This document shows, piece after piece, positions 42,309 to 52,099 of a stretch of 58,646 nt of DNA. The notes beneath the pieces are model-generated. The model did not search any database. It saw nothing but the letters and a program-made list of their open reading frames with translations, and was not told the origin of the DNA. Source of the DNA: Chitinophagaceae bacterium. Its GTDB lineage: Bacteria > Bacteroidota > Bacteroidia > Chitinophagales > Chitinophagaceae. Each line of letters starts with the position of its first letter. Positions within the stretch are counted from its first letter, which is position 1. Where the stretch lies: positions 1 to 58,646 of the forward strand of contig JACCYQ010000193.1 of assembly GCA_013696395.1 (NCBI GenBank), given 5' to 3'. The position numbers and the translations under genes were made by a program.

Positions 42309-43901
42309 TTATTCCAGGATGACTCTTTTCAAGTAAAAAACTTTTTCATCTATAACCGGTGTTATATCGCTGGTGATTTTAACCGGTTCTTTCCCAATTT
42401 CTATTCGCTGCGTGCCAGAAGTGGTTGTCACATCTAACGGTAATGGAGCATCGAAATTGAGCAGGCTGATATTGTAAGTATTTACACCCGTTTGCTTTAC
42501 TAAAACCTCCAGCTTGTTGGTGGTGTATAAATAAAACCGGAACAGCGGCTCCAGATTTTTACCGCTGGCACTGCTGAATAGTTTTTCCACATCGGCAGTG
42601 ACCACCATGTTATCATAGGTATACTGCGGATCGGTCGCCAGCTTTTTAAGAGTTGGAAAAAATATTTCATCTCCTATTATATATCGCAGCGTGTGCATAA
42701 AAAATGCGCCTTTACCATATATATCACCGTTATAGGCACTGTCGCTGTCAACCTGTTCACCCTGCACAACAGGAAACCTGTTTTGCGTTTGCATAGCCGT
42801 TTGTTTCATCCGCTGCAAATAAGCATCTTCGCCCGCCAGTTCACGGGTAGCCATCGCATCGCCAAATACACAGATGCCTTCCTGTATCCACATATGCGCC
42901 CAGTCTTTATTGGTTACTTTATTAGCCCACCATTCATGGCCAAACTCGTGATGCAGCAGCCAGTCAAAATCTTTTCCACCCAGGCTTTGATAACGGTATT
43001 GATTACCATACGCAATATTAGTTTGGTGTTCCATACCCAGGTGCGGTGTTTCAGACATGGCCATTCTTTCTTTTATCCAGGGATATTCGCCAAAATATTT
43101 CTCCAGTATCCGGGCAGATTGTTCAAACAGATCGAGTAGTTTATCCGCCTTGTGCCTGTTTTGCGGCAGCACATAATATTCCATAGGGACTTTGTTACCG
43201 TTGATGGTGGTGTAAGTGCGTTTCACTACTTCATATTTGGCTACATTAAATACAAGACAATAATTGCTGATGGTATAATTTGTTTTCCAGTGGTATGTTG
43301 ACTTATTGTTTTTGGTTGATACTTTTTGCAACAGGCCGGGTGCTGCCACTACCAGTCCTTTAGGAACAGTAATGATCATATCGGCACCTTCATTGGGTTC
43401 ATCGGATGGATGATCTTTACATGGAAAAAATATTTTTCCGCCTTCACCCTGGCAGGTAATGGCTATCCATGGATTGCCGAGAGAATCTTTCTCCCATTGA
43501 AAACCACCAATCCATGGTGCCCTTTCTGCAATTCCGGGTTTGCCGCCGTATTCAATTTTTACTTTTAGTTTTTGCGCAGGCAATGTTTGTGGTAAATTAA
43601 TTTTTACCAGGTCATCTGTGGTATGCGTGTAAGATTGTTTTTTACCATTGACTGAAAGGTTTTTAATGGTGAGCCCGTGCCAAAAATCGAATAACAAAAT
43701 GTTAGAAGGCTGCATCAGGTTAAGCGTAATTTCAGTATAACCATTGATTGTTTTTTGCGCCGGATCCACATCGAGTGCAATGGTATAGTGACGGATATCC
43801 ATGATGGCCTGTTCGGGTTTGAGAACGCCACCCGATTTTAGGTTTTGAGCATAGGTTGTGATGGCTATTAAAACCAGGAAGAAACAGGTAAGTTTTTGCA
43901 T
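42309..43901 (-). CDS. M1-family metallopeptidase (aminopeptidase N-like)
   Basis: 530 residues from ATG 43901; a GTG 36 bases upstream would displace the signal peptide (MQKLTCFFLVLIAITTYAQ). N-terminal beta-sandwich (about 25-205) with DIRHYTIALDVDPAQKTINGYTEI. Zinc site: HEFGHEWW (HExxH), and Glu in WIQEGICVFGDA. The substrate motif GxMEN appears as LGMEHQTN, so the Asn is replaced by His. The C-terminal helical domain is shortened relative to long aminopeptidase N. Secreted or periplasmic. Confidence 0.9.
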   Translation of the reverse strand: MQKLTCFFLVLIAITTYAQNLKSGGVLKPEQAIMDIRHYTIALDVDPAQKTINGYTEITLNLMQPSNILLFDFWHGLTIKNLSVNGKKQSYTHTTDDLVKINLPQTLPAQKLKVKIEYGGKPGIAERAPWIGGFQWEKDSLGNPWIAITCQGEGGKIFFPCKDHPSDEPNEGADMIITVPKGLVVAAPGLLQKVSTKNNKSTYHWKTNYTISNYCLVFNVAKYEVVKRTYTTINGNKVPMEYYVLPQNRHKADKLLDLFEQSARILEKYFGEYPWIKERMAMSETPHLGMEHQTNIAYGNQYRYQSLGGKDFDWLLHHEFGHEWWANKVTNKDWAHMWIQEGICVFGDAMATRELAGEDAYLQRMKQTAMQTQNRFPVVQGEQVDSDSAYNGDIYGKGAFFMHTLRYIIGDEIFFPTLKKLATDPQYTYDNMVVTADVEKLFSSASGKNLEPLFRFYLYTTNKLEVLVKQTGVNTYNISLLNFDAPLPLDVTTTSGTQRIEIGKEPVKITSDITPVIDEKVFYLKRVILE

Positions 43902-44017
43902 AAGGCAATATAGGGATAATTTGTTTCTGTAAACCACATTACATATTTAGAAAGATATGATCTTCTGGGGGTCTTTATCATGCCGGCGAAACAGGTGTAT
44001 ATTGCCAGCTAAAAAAA

Positions 44018-44224
44018 ATGGATGGAACAATCAGGGCCAATATAAAACCGGGCATGCTGGTGAATATTATTTTGAAAAAAGACCAGCGGAGCGGAGCACT
44101 TACAGAAGGTATCGTACAAGACCTGTTAACTAGTGCACCTAAACATCACCGGGGCATTAAAGTTCGACTGGAAGATGGGCAGATCGGTCGGGTACAGGAA
44201 ATTATAGATGAAAACAATATTTAA
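44018..44224 (+). CDS. YwbE-family small protein
   Basis: 68 residues, the complete YwbE (DUF2196) domain: IKPGMLVNIILKKDQRSGALTEGIVQDLLTSAPKHHRGIKVRLEDGQIGRVQEI. A beta-barrel-like fold of small soluble proteins with unknown function. Found widely in bacteria. The length matches the family. Divergent from the M1 peptidase by 116 bases. Confidence 0.88.
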   Translation: MDGTIRANIKPGMLVNIILKKDQRSGALTEGIVQDLLTSAPKHHRGIKVRLEDGQIGRVQEIIDENNI

Positions 44225-44256
44225 ATATAAGCTGCACCTAATTTTCATTTAATGCC

Positions 44257-44544
44257 TTGGGAAAAGGAGAAAAAGTAATCATTGCGCCACTAAAAAGTGT
44301 GATTGCCCTCATTACAAAATTTCTATTACAATTTACTTCTGAAGAACCGGATATTAAACATCCTGGTAACCGATATCAATCATGGTTTGGAATAATGACT
44401 AATGATATTTTTGCATCAAGGAAGCCATTCATAATAATCGAAATAAAAAATGGCTACGACATAACAGATCGGGGGTTTATCCGGGATTGTATTTTGGAGA
44501 ACATAAAAAGCAACCGGGCAAACATATATGTTGTAAAACCATAA
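44257..44544 (+). CDS. Hypothetical 95-residue protein
   Basis: The start is a TTG at 44257. The N-terminus (MGKGEKVIIAPLKSVIALITKF) is followed by a region rich in charged and aromatic residues. No homologous family recognised. It is 32 bases after ywbE and is followed within 15 bases by a strong terminator, supporting its reality as the last gene of a two-gene unit. Coding potential is otherwise modest, and it may be an extended 3' region. Confidence 0.4.
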   Translation: MGKGEKVIIAPLKSVIALITKFLLQFTSEEPDIKHPGNRYQSWFGIMTNDIFASRKPFIIIEIKNGYDITDRGFIRDCILENIKSNRANIYVVKP

Positions 44545-44558
44545 ACCTTCGCACTAAC

Positions 44559-44598
44559 AATAAAGCCGCTCTGGGCATTGAGTGGCTTTATTATTTTT
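44559..44598 (+). terminator. Intrinsic terminator downstream of 44257-44544
   Basis: AATAAAGCCGCTC pairs with GAGTGGCTTTATT (one G-U), loop of eight bases, then a T-run. Confidence 0.8.
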
Positions 44599-44707
44599 GA
44601 TTCATCGCCAGAACTTTTTGAATATTTAAAGGAATCAAACATTTAGAATATATTTTCCCCATTTGCTGCGCTCTTAAAATCGTAATTCAAGGTGATAAAT
44701 AAACATT

Positions 44708-44800
44708 ATGTCTTCGCGTCAGCTTGCTGTTATTATGTTTGCTGATATCATGAGCTATATTTTTTTGGAAGAAATCTTGAACCTAATTCATATCCCTTAA
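44708..44800 (+). pseudogene. N-terminal remnant of a class III adenylate/guanylate cyclase gene
   Basis: A 30-codon frame that opens MSSRQLAVIMFADIMSYI. This is the hallmark start of class III cyclase-domain proteins (RQLAAIMFTDI-x-GY), where the Asp after the Phe-x binds metal. After about 18 residues it departs from the family and ends at TAA 44800. No other part of a cyclase is downstream. This looks like a deletion remnant. The match is short, so chance cannot be ruled out. Confidence 0.5.
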
Positions 44801-44804
44801 TCCA

Positions 44805-47800
44805 CTACAACACAATTTCAACATTCTTATTCTTTTCTAATTCCTTATTATATTGTTTCATGAGTTTCCTGTTCTTTTTAAACCCAACACTGGTGGAAAT
44901 ACCGCTTAGGGTCATTTTTACAATATAGTTGATGAATGAACTCTCCCTTTTATGTTTTGCAAACATAATACCCCTGCGGCTGTCATTTTTATTTTTAATG
45001 ATGAAGGTATTAGCGGCGAAACTTAAGATCTTTTGAAAAAAAGTTGAATGCTCCGGATCTCCATCTTTAATAAATTTCAGGCGAAGATCATGATAATGCA
45101 GGTTCATTTCTCCCAAAGCAATATCATCTCTGCCAATCACCTTAAAGTTCAAAGAATCTAAAACGCCTTTTTCTATTTTTATATTAGCTACAGGAACAAG
45201 AAACGGATTTAATACAGAAAGATCAGTTCCACCAACAATTGCATTTAATACAAAGCCACTGAGTGAATCGGTATAGGATTGATTCAGATTTAAATTTATT
45301 TGCGCAGCATCCATCAAATTTGCTTTTACTGTGAGTGAGAGTGAATCGCCTGGTGTTAAAGTCCTGTTCTTAATGTTTTCAATGGTAGCATTTACATTGC
45401 TGAATAATAAATCTCCTTCCTCACGTGAGCCTGCATTTTTTTCTGAATAAGTAATAGTTCCATTTTCAATTTCAATAGTATTAACAGATACAGGTAAGTC
45501 AATATTTTTAATGATGTTCACCAATAATGGCTTTTCCTTCCTATTTGGAGAACGAGGCAACTTCAGGTCTGTATACACTTTAAATACAGGATCAGAAATA
45601 ATTATTTCATTAGCAATAAATGAACTGTCCCTTTCATATTGGGCCACATCAAGGCCTGTAATTTGCATTGCCCCGGTCTTTAATGTCATATAATCAAACC
45701 GGTGAAGAGCACGGGATAAAGCAGAATCTAATGATTGGGTGGGATGATATGAAAATGAATCAAGGCTTAATGTTCTGTTCCCATTATCAAAACGGGCATT
45801 ATGCCATCGAATGGTTCTATTGTTATCCATATATTTTCCTTCGGGAATATGTAACCATGCTGATAAATTAGCCTTGAATAACTGGCTAAAATCAGGTAGA
45901 TATTCCGAAGACAAATTCAGGTTTCCCAAAGAAGCGTTTTCAAATAAAAAATTATTGTTTTTTCCACCCATTCCTAATCCTCCTGGATTTTGCAATGAAA
46001 TAAGATTTACAGCTCCACCCCATATCATCTTTCCTTTTTTAGTAGCAAAACTGATATTGGAAAGATCCATCTCTATCTTGCCTTTTTCAATACCTATTAA
46101 CTCACCTGTAGGTTTCAAATATGTTGCAGCGGATGTATGAATTTGCAAAGCGCCTATTTTCATCTCTTTTGGAGATAAAAAAATATTTGAAGCTTTTACC
46201 AAACTTTTTTCTGACCAGGGAATCTTTATGATACTTAGCGAATCGTTACGATGTGTGGTAATGGTGATATCCGGTTCAGGGGCTGTCAACTGATCGATAC
46301 GTATAACATTTTGTAGCTGATCATTACTTTCCGATGTTGTAGTTGTATCCCATTTATTTAAAACTACAACCAGATCATTTGCCTGTAAAGTTTGTATGTA
46401 CAGGTTATTAGAGATCAGGTCATTTAAATTTGTTTGTAATTGAAGATAAGAGGAACTGACACTTAAACTGTCGCGGCCTTTAATTTGCTTAAGACGCACA
46501 GTTGTTAATGATGAAAATTGATTATCAGATAAATCATATGCCACCACACTTAAATTCAGATTCTGATTTACAAAGAGAAATTCCTTACCGGCCATTGTAA
46601 ATCCATTTATGCGAATAGGATCATTTCCTTTTTTAAATAAAGAGGTAGCAGTTAATGAAGTAATGAATGAAGAAATAATAGTACTGCCTTCAGCAATCTT
46701 TAGTTGGGTGTTATTGCCACTGAAATTCTTAATGATAAAATTGGTTTCATTATTGTTGCTTTTCCTGTTCCCTGAAGGCATTGCCTTGATGAAAACATTG
46801 GCATTTTCCCATCTTAATCCATCTACAGTTATTTCTTCAGCATCATCATCAAGCTGCACGTTATCCAGGTAAACATTGTTTATAGAAGCTTTTATTTTGT
46901 TTTGCAAACCTGAAAGAATTACCTGGTCTGCATATACAAGATTTTCTCCCGTTAACCTTGCATTTTTTAATTCCGCAGTAAGGTCTTTTGTACGGAGTAT
47001 TCCTTTGCTGAATGAAAGTTGTTCAACCGCATTTCTTAATCCTTCTTTATTGATTGAATTTAATAATTTATCACTCTGAATCTTCAGATCTATATTCTGA
47101 ACACTAAATGAAGTTGCCGCACCAAACTGCATATTTACCTGGCCATTTTTGATGGCAACATTTTCAAGCGAAACCATGCTATCCAGGTTTAGTAAAGCAT
47201 CAAAAAGATCTAATTTTTTTCCTGCTTTTGTTGTTATGCGGCGTGAATAATTAATAACGGGATCAATTAGAACAGCTTCCTTTGCTACCATTTCCTGATC
47301 GAAGATCAACCTGTACCAATCCAATTTTGCTAATTCAAAATAAGGAACCTTCACGTCAATTAAATTTCTCAGCTTTTTTCCTGGTTTACTGAACATGGAA
47401 AAATTATTCAGTATAACCCGGTTATTAAAGAAATTCAGGCTATCAAAACTAAAGTTTGAGGAGCTGTCAGCATTGTATAAATGATAATCTCTTAAAGTCA
47501 TATCAAAACTTCCAATAGAAACCGTTTTTGCTGAATCTGGGTTGATCCTTAAATTTTTGATTTGAAAATTATCTTTGTTGGAATTGAAAAATGATTGTTT
47601 GATTTTACCATGAACTTCAAAATTGATCCCTGCATTTTTTACTTCAACATAAGCAAGATCGAGATTGCCGGAGAGTTCTTTTATTATTTTATCCAAATCG
47701 GGAATTTCAGATTTCTTTTTAACAGCATCAGAACTATACAGGTTAAAATTAAACGATGGATTTTCGCAAAGAACCGTATCCGCTTTAATTATATCTTTTG

Positions 47801-48653
47801 AAGATAAGGCAGCAAAATCTACACCGGTAAGATGAAGTTTTTTAAAGAATATGGTATAATTACTTTTTACACTATCAGTTGCTTTTGCGGAAAGCGTACA
47901 GCTATCGAGAATAATAGCTTGCCGCAAGAGTTGCAGGTTAAATGATTTAAATGAAATATGATGACGACCACCAGGAAGGGCTATTTGCTGTCTCCCTATT
48001 TTTAACTCAATGGTTTGTTGATCTTTATTGAATGTTCTTTTTTTACCGTCCTTAGCAGGTGATCTTGCAAGATCGAAAAAGATGTTGGAAACAGTAGAAG
48101 GTTCTGTATCATTTATTTTATCTACCAGGCTAATCTCACCATTATCAATAACAATTCTTCTTATGGCAAATGCATCCAGCGCATCTGTCATAGAATTATA
48201 AACCTTGCCCAACTCTTGCGGAATAGATAATTCATTAATTGAAACATTTTCTGTTGTATCCTTCCTCCATTGATATACTTTAATGACAGGATTATACAAT
48301 TTTACAGAATCAAGTAAAAGTTTATTATTAAACAAAAGTGACCATACCGATGCAACCTTAAGAGAAAGCTGCGAAAAAGATGCCTGGTAGGTAATAGGAG
48401 AATTTATGCTGTCTGTACTGATTAAAACAGCATCATTAATTTTTAATCTCTTAGTTAATAAATTCAGATCTAATCCCGAAAGGGAAAGCTGTATATTACC
48501 TTCAGACTGTTCAGCGATGTACTGTGTAAGTGCTTTTCGGGCATTGTGGGTAAACCAAAGATGTACAACGAAAAATATTACAATGGCTATAATTGTAAGA
48601 ACAATTGAAATTTTTAACAATTTGAAACGAGATGTAGATCTTATAGAAGCCAT
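44805..48653 (-). CDS. Giant AsmA-like membrane-anchored protein
   Basis: 1282 residues. One N-terminal membrane helix (12-33, ISIVLTIIAIVIFFVVHLWF), and the rest in the periplasm. Repetitive amphipathic beta-strand text of the form S-x-x-x-I-x-N-x-x-I/L runs through it (for example AIRRIVIDNGEISLVDKI and LDLAYVEVKNAGINFEV). The end carries a basic stretch, NKNDSRRGIMFAKHKRESSF, as in DUF748/AsmA tails. This class includes bridges that move lipids between inner and outer membrane; role here is inferred. No gene partner on the same strand. Confidence 0.6.
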   Translation of the reverse strand: MASIRSTSRFKLLKISIVLTIIAIVIFFVVHLWFTHNARKALTQYIAEQSEGNIQLSLSGLDLNLLTKRLKINDAVLISTDSINSPITYQASFSQLSLKVASVWSLLFNNKLLLDSVKLYNPVIKVYQWRKDTTENVSINELSIPQELGKVYNSMTDALDAFAIRRIVIDNGEISLVDKINDTEPSTVSNIFFDLARSPAKDGKKRTFNKDQQTIELKIGRQQIALPGGRHHISFKSFNLQLLRQAIILDSCTLSAKATDSVKSNYTIFFKKLHLTGVDFAALSSKDIIKADTVLCENPSFNFNLYSSDAVKKKSEIPDLDKIIKELSGNLDLAYVEVKNAGINFEVHGKIKQSFFNSNKDNFQIKNLRINPDSAKTVSIGSFDMTLRDYHLYNADSSSNFSFDSLNFFNNRVILNNFSMFSKPGKKLRNLIDVKVPYFELAKLDWYRLIFDQEMVAKEAVLIDPVINYSRRITTKAGKKLDLFDALLNLDSMVSLENVAIKNGQVNMQFGAATSFSVQNIDLKIQSDKLLNSINKEGLRNAVEQLSFSKGILRTKDLTAELKNARLTGENLVYADQVILSGLQNKIKASINNVYLDNVQLDDDAEEITVDGLRWENANVFIKAMPSGNRKSNNNETNFIIKNFSGNNTQLKIAEGSTIISSFITSLTATSLFKKGNDPIRINGFTMAGKEFLFVNQNLNLSVVAYDLSDNQFSSLTTVRLKQIKGRDSLSVSSSYLQLQTNLNDLISNNLYIQTLQANDLVVVLNKWDTTTTSESNDQLQNVIRIDQLTAPEPDITITTHRNDSLSIIKIPWSEKSLVKASNIFLSPKEMKIGALQIHTSAATYLKPTGELIGIEKGKIEMDLSNISFATKKGKMIWGGAVNLISLQNPGGLGMGGKNNNFLFENASLGNLNLSSEYLPDFSQLFKANLSAWLHIPEGKYMDNNRTIRWHNARFDNGNRTLSLDSFSYHPTQSLDSALSRALHRFDYMTLKTGAMQITGLDVAQYERDSSFIANEIIISDPVFKVYTDLKLPRSPNRKEKPLLVNIIKNIDLPVSVNTIEIENGTITYSEKNAGSREEGDLLFSNVNATIENIKNRTLTPGDSLSLTVKANLMDAAQINLNLNQSYTDSLSGFVLNAIVGGTDLSVLNPFLVPVANIKIEKGVLDSLNFKVIGRDDIALGEMNLHYHDLRLKFIKDGDPEHSTFFQKILSFAANTFIIKNKNDSRRGIMFAKHKRESSFINYIVKMTLSGISTSVGFKKNRKLMKQYNKELEKNKNVEIVL

Positions 48654-48918
48654 TTATGGCAATGCAAACGGATTAATAATGGCTGAAACGGCCATAAAAC
48701 GGGCATTACTTCAATATAGCCTTATTAATCCAGTTATCAATTTCTAATTAGATTATCTGCTTCCATTAGATTCCAGTTGCGTATGTGATTTTCATTTGGG
48801 GGAATTGGTATTTGAAAACAAGGATGTGTTTGGCGATGGCGTTAATTCCAGGCTTTACTCGATAAATTGCAATAAAATATAGCGATAACAGGTAGTTTAA
48901 GAAATGTTTTGCAGACAG

Positions 48919-49968
48919 TTATTTAAATTCGTCCGCCAATAAATCCATCTCTTTACTGGTAAGATGTTTACCGGAAGCAATCACAACTTTATACCTGAAA
49001 CTAACTGCTTCATTTGGATTCAGTTTTAAGTTCATTTGTTCTTCACCGTTACTGAATACATTTTTGCCCAATGGATTAATGGCAAATAAACCATAACCCC
49101 GGGCATGCCAGTACGAAGGATAACCCATATTGGAGGGATGATCTAAGATGCCAATGGTAATTTCCTGTCCATCTTTTTTCCCGGTTAACAGGGTCCATCT
49201 TCCTTTTGTTCCCCATACATCGTCGCCCATTATGCCTTCACTACTTATATAATTTCCAGTAACACCCTGGTTATTGATCATTTTGGAAACTGCCGTTTTA
49301 TTACCATGTGCATCCGTAAATAAATCTTCCTGCGTCGAAGGCATTTCAAGTTCTCTCGCTACACGAATAGCAAAAAATCCATCCTTTACATCTTTAAAAA
49401 TGACTTCCTTATTTTGGGCTGTTAGGGTAGAATTTCTTTCAATAAAAAATTGTTTACTCTTTGCAGTAAATGTATAAGTCGTATGTTCTTTCAATAATAC
49501 ATTTCCTCCGGGATCTAACCAACTGGCTGCAACAACAAGAACAGCACTATCCTCCTTTGCTTTTTGTTCCATCAGTTGATCGTGCCGGATGTTGCCATAC
49601 ATGTTTCTTTTTTCCGGCGCAATAGCTGTTGAATTATTCCAGAAGTCCAGGCCATTAACAGATTCATAATTCATCCACATGCCAATATGATGTGGGTGAT
49701 CTGTCCGTTCGCCTGCCCTTGGTTGCATGGGCCAGCCTCTTGTTACCGTGATGCCATCTAATGTATTAATGGGGAACAGAACTGGTTTTTTCAATGAATC
49801 CTCATAGTTATATGCCGTAAGCAAATTACCATTGAACAAAATGTCAATGCGCTTTTTTATCTTATGCTCAAAAATCTGGAAACCCCCCGATACCTGCGCT
49901 GATCCTAAAAAGTAAAACATTGATATTGCCAGGAATAAAATGGTATTTTTCATTGTTAGAATTTTCAT
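48919..49968 (-). CDS. DUF6807/PmoA-family secreted protein
   Basis: 349 residues with signal peptide; the real start may be the inner ATG at 49953 (MKNTILFLAISMFYFLGSAQ). Conserved family features: the loop RAGERTDHPHHIGMWMNYESVNGLDFW, with several His and acidic residues that look like a metal site, and STLTAQNKEVIFKDVKDGFFAIRVAREL. Annotated as PmoA-like, yet unrelated to membrane methane monooxygenase. Probable sugar or polysaccharide metabolism, unproven. Transcribed divergently from the hydroxyacyl-CoA dehydrogenase gene. Confidence 0.85.
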   Translation of the reverse strand: MKILTMKNTILFLAISMFYFLGSAQVSGGFQIFEHKIKKRIDILFNGNLLTAYNYEDSLKKPVLFPINTLDGITVTRGWPMQPRAGERTDHPHHIGMWMNYESVNGLDFWNNSTAIAPEKRNMYGNIRHDQLMEQKAKEDSAVLVVAASWLDPGGNVLLKEHTTYTFTAKSKQFFIERNSTLTAQNKEVIFKDVKDGFFAIRVARELEMPSTQEDLFTDAHGNKTAVSKMINNQGVTGNYISSEGIMGDDVWGTKGRWTLLTGKKDGQEITIGILDHPSNMGYPSYWHARGYGLFAINPLGKNVFSNGEEQMNLKLNPNEAVSFRYKVVIASGKHLTSKEMDLLADEFK

Positions 49969-50035
49969 TTACAATATAACAACACACTAAATTTACACTG
50001 GTTTTTTTACAAGTCTCCACTTGCTTCTTTCCCGG

Positions 50036-50043
50036 TACCTTTG
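50036..50043 (+). promoter_or_regulatory. -7 element before the hydroxyacyl-CoA dehydrogenase gene
   Basis: TACCTTTG, exact consensus, 26 bases before the ATG. Confidence 0.4.
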
Positions 50044-50069
50044 GTCCATCAAAAAATCATCAAAAAATT

Positions 50070-50933
50070 ATGACCCAAAAAATCAATACTATCTGCGTTT
50101 GCGGAGCCGGTACCATGGGCAGCGGCATTGCACAGGTTTGTGCTACGGCAGGTTATAAAACCATTTTATATGAATTGAATGAAGCTGTTTTGGAAAAAGC
50201 CAAAGCATCCATTGACAAAGGATTGAAATTCCTGTTGTCTAAAAACAAGATCAGCGCTGAACAGAAACAAACCATCGAAAGTCAGATTGTATTCACGAAT
50301 AATTTTACAGATTGCATCGCCGATCTATATATCGAAGCCATCATTGAAAACCCGGAAATAAAAATAAAATTATTCAACCAACTGTCAGCAAACAATCAGC
50401 AAGCCATTTTTGCCACCAATACATCTTCCTTATCCGTTACTTCGATTGCAGAAAGATTACCCAATCCAAAACATCTTGTCGGTGTGCATTTTTTTAATCC
50501 TGCACCGGTGATGAAACTGGTAGAGATCGTTAAAACAAAGTTTACGGATGATGCAGTGATTGAAATGATTGAATTTGTTATCAAAAAAATGGGTAAAACG
50601 CCAGTCATTTGCAATGACGCTCCGGGTTTTATCGTGAATAGAGTAGCTCGCCCTTTTTATATTGAATCATTGCGCATTGCCGAAGAAGGCCTGGCTGATT
50701 TTGAAACCATCGATCGCCTGCTTGAAAACGCCGGATTTAAAATGGGCGCTTTTAAATTGATGGACCTTATTGGGAACGACATTAACTATACGGTTAGCTG
50801 CTCTGTTTATGAGCAGCTTAATCAACCTGCACATCTTCAGCCCTCTTATATTCAGCAACAAAAAGTGGAACAGGGAGAACTAGGCGTAAAAACCGGAAAA
50901 GGATATTATGAATACCATGATTTAAAAGAATAA
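50070..50933 (+). CDS. 3-hydroxyacyl-CoA dehydrogenase (3-hydroxybutyryl-CoA type)
   Basis: 287 residues, the short monofunctional form. NAD-binding Rossmann motif CGAGTMGSGIAQV at 11-23. Catalytic pair His/Glu region: HLVGVHFFNPAPVMKLVEIV. C-terminal domain: CNDAPGFIVNRVARPFYIESLRIAEEGLADFETID, and GVKTGKGYYEY at the end. Oxidises 3-hydroxyacyl-CoA in beta-oxidation, or works in butyrate or phenylacetate breakdown (PaaH-like). No thiolase or enoyl-CoA hydratase gene is adjacent, so the pathway is not fixed. Confidence 0.93.
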   Translation: MTQKINTICVCGAGTMGSGIAQVCATAGYKTILYELNEAVLEKAKASIDKGLKFLLSKNKISAEQKQTIESQIVFTNNFTDCIADLYIEAIIENPEIKIKLFNQLSANNQQAIFATNTSSLSVTSIAERLPNPKHLVGVHFFNPAPVMKLVEIVKTKFTDDAVIEMIEFVIKKMGKTPVICNDAPGFIVNRVARPFYIESLRIAEEGLADFETIDRLLENAGFKMGAFKLMDLIGNDINYTVSCSVYEQLNQPAHLQPSYIQQQKVEQGELGVKTGKGYYEYHDLKE

Positions 50934-51018
50934 AATATTAAAGTTTAGAGTTTAGAAATTAGAAATTACAGAAAAGAGGGCATTCATCCAATTCGCTCTT
51001 CATATAAAATGCATAACC

Positions 51019-51026
51019 TAAGTTTG
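51019..51026 (+). promoter_or_regulatory. -7 element before the SDR gene
   Basis: TAAGTTTG, exact consensus, 26 bases before the ATG. No TTTG at -33. Confidence 0.4.
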
Positions 51027-51052
51027 CATAATCGTCTAATTATATTTTATAT

Positions 51053-52078
51053 ATGCAAAGCCTTCAGCATAATGGGAGCACGGTATTGGTAACAGGAGGC
51101 ACAGGTTTCATTGGCGCTTACATCATCCAGGAACTGGTAAAAACAGGTTTTAGTGTAAAAGCCTTACACCGAAGTGACAACTTTCCATTTTACATTTCCC
51201 ACGAGATCCTTGCAAATGTTGAATGGATCAAAGGTGATATTCTTGATATCAATTCCCTGGAAAATGCAATGAACCATGTGGATGTTGTAATACATTCAGC
51301 GGCCATAGTTTCATTTCATAAAAAACTTCGGGAGCAGATGTATAAGATTAATATTGAAGGAACAGCCAACGTTGTTAACATGGCATTGGAAAAAAAAATC
51401 AAACGTTTTATTCATATAAGTTCTGTAGCAGCTATCGGAAGAACTGCAAAAGGACAAACTGTTAATGAAGAAAAGAAATGGGTCAACAGCAAACTTAATA
51501 CGCATTATGCCATTTCCAAACAAAAAAGTGAAATGGAAGTGTGGCGGGGAATGGCGGAAGGATTATCCGGAATTATTTTAAATCCAAGTACGGTTCTTGG
51601 TTTTGGTAACTGGAATACCAGCAGTACCGCCATCTTTAAAAATATACATAATGGATTTAGCTGGTACTCAGAAGGTGAGAATGGTTTTGTAGATGTTCAG
51701 GATGTTGCTAAAGCCACGGTTGCATTGATAAATTCCGAGATTACAGATCAACGTTATATATTAAATGGTGATAACTGGCCTTTCAGGAAATTATTTAATA
51801 GCATTGCGGATCAATTCAACAAACCGAAACCTCACCGCTTAGCCACTCCTTTTCTTGGGGAAATTGCCTGGAGAATTGAACATATTAAATCATTTTTTTC
51901 CCGCCAGGGACCATTATTAACAAAAGAAAGTGCAAAGGTGGCGCAAAGCCGGACGATCTTTGATAACAGTAAAATATTAAAGACCCTGCCCGGATTCAGT
52001 TTTACACCCCTGCAACAAACCATTGAAAAAGCCTGCAGGCAATATGAACAGGCAATAAAAAATGGCGATCTTAGTTAA
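51053..52078 (+). CDS. NAD-dependent epimerase/dehydratase (extended SDR)
   Basis: 341 residues. Rossmann motif VTGGTGFIGAYI (TGxxGxxG) at the N-terminus, and the catalytic YxxxK in HYAISKQKSE near 148. NPSTVLGFGNW and the C-terminal helical part are like dihydroflavonol-4-reductase and related extended SDRs. It probably acts on a sugar nucleotide or lipid-linked substrate. Followed after 21 bases by the next gene, so an operon of two is plausible. Confidence 0.9.
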   Translation: MQSLQHNGSTVLVTGGTGFIGAYIIQELVKTGFSVKALHRSDNFPFYISHEILANVEWIKGDILDINSLENAMNHVDVVIHSAAIVSFHKKLREQMYKINIEGTANVVNMALEKKIKRFIHISSVAAIGRTAKGQTVNEEKKWVNSKLNTHYAISKQKSEMEVWRGMAEGLSGIILNPSTVLGFGNWNTSSTAIFKNIHNGFSWYSEGENGFVDVQDVAKATVALINSEITDQRYILNGDNWPFRKLFNSIADQFNKPKPHRLATPFLGEIAWRIEHIKSFFSRQGPLLTKESAKVAQSRTIFDNSKILKTLPGFSFTPLQQTIEKACRQYEQAIKNGDLS

Positions 52079-52099
52079 TTAAACAAGTAATACGATTCT

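Noticed and set aside
48406-48747. 113-codon plus-strand frame at the 5' end of the AsmA-like gene
   Set aside because: Antisense to the signal-anchor coding region and continues into AT-rich spacer with no family match.
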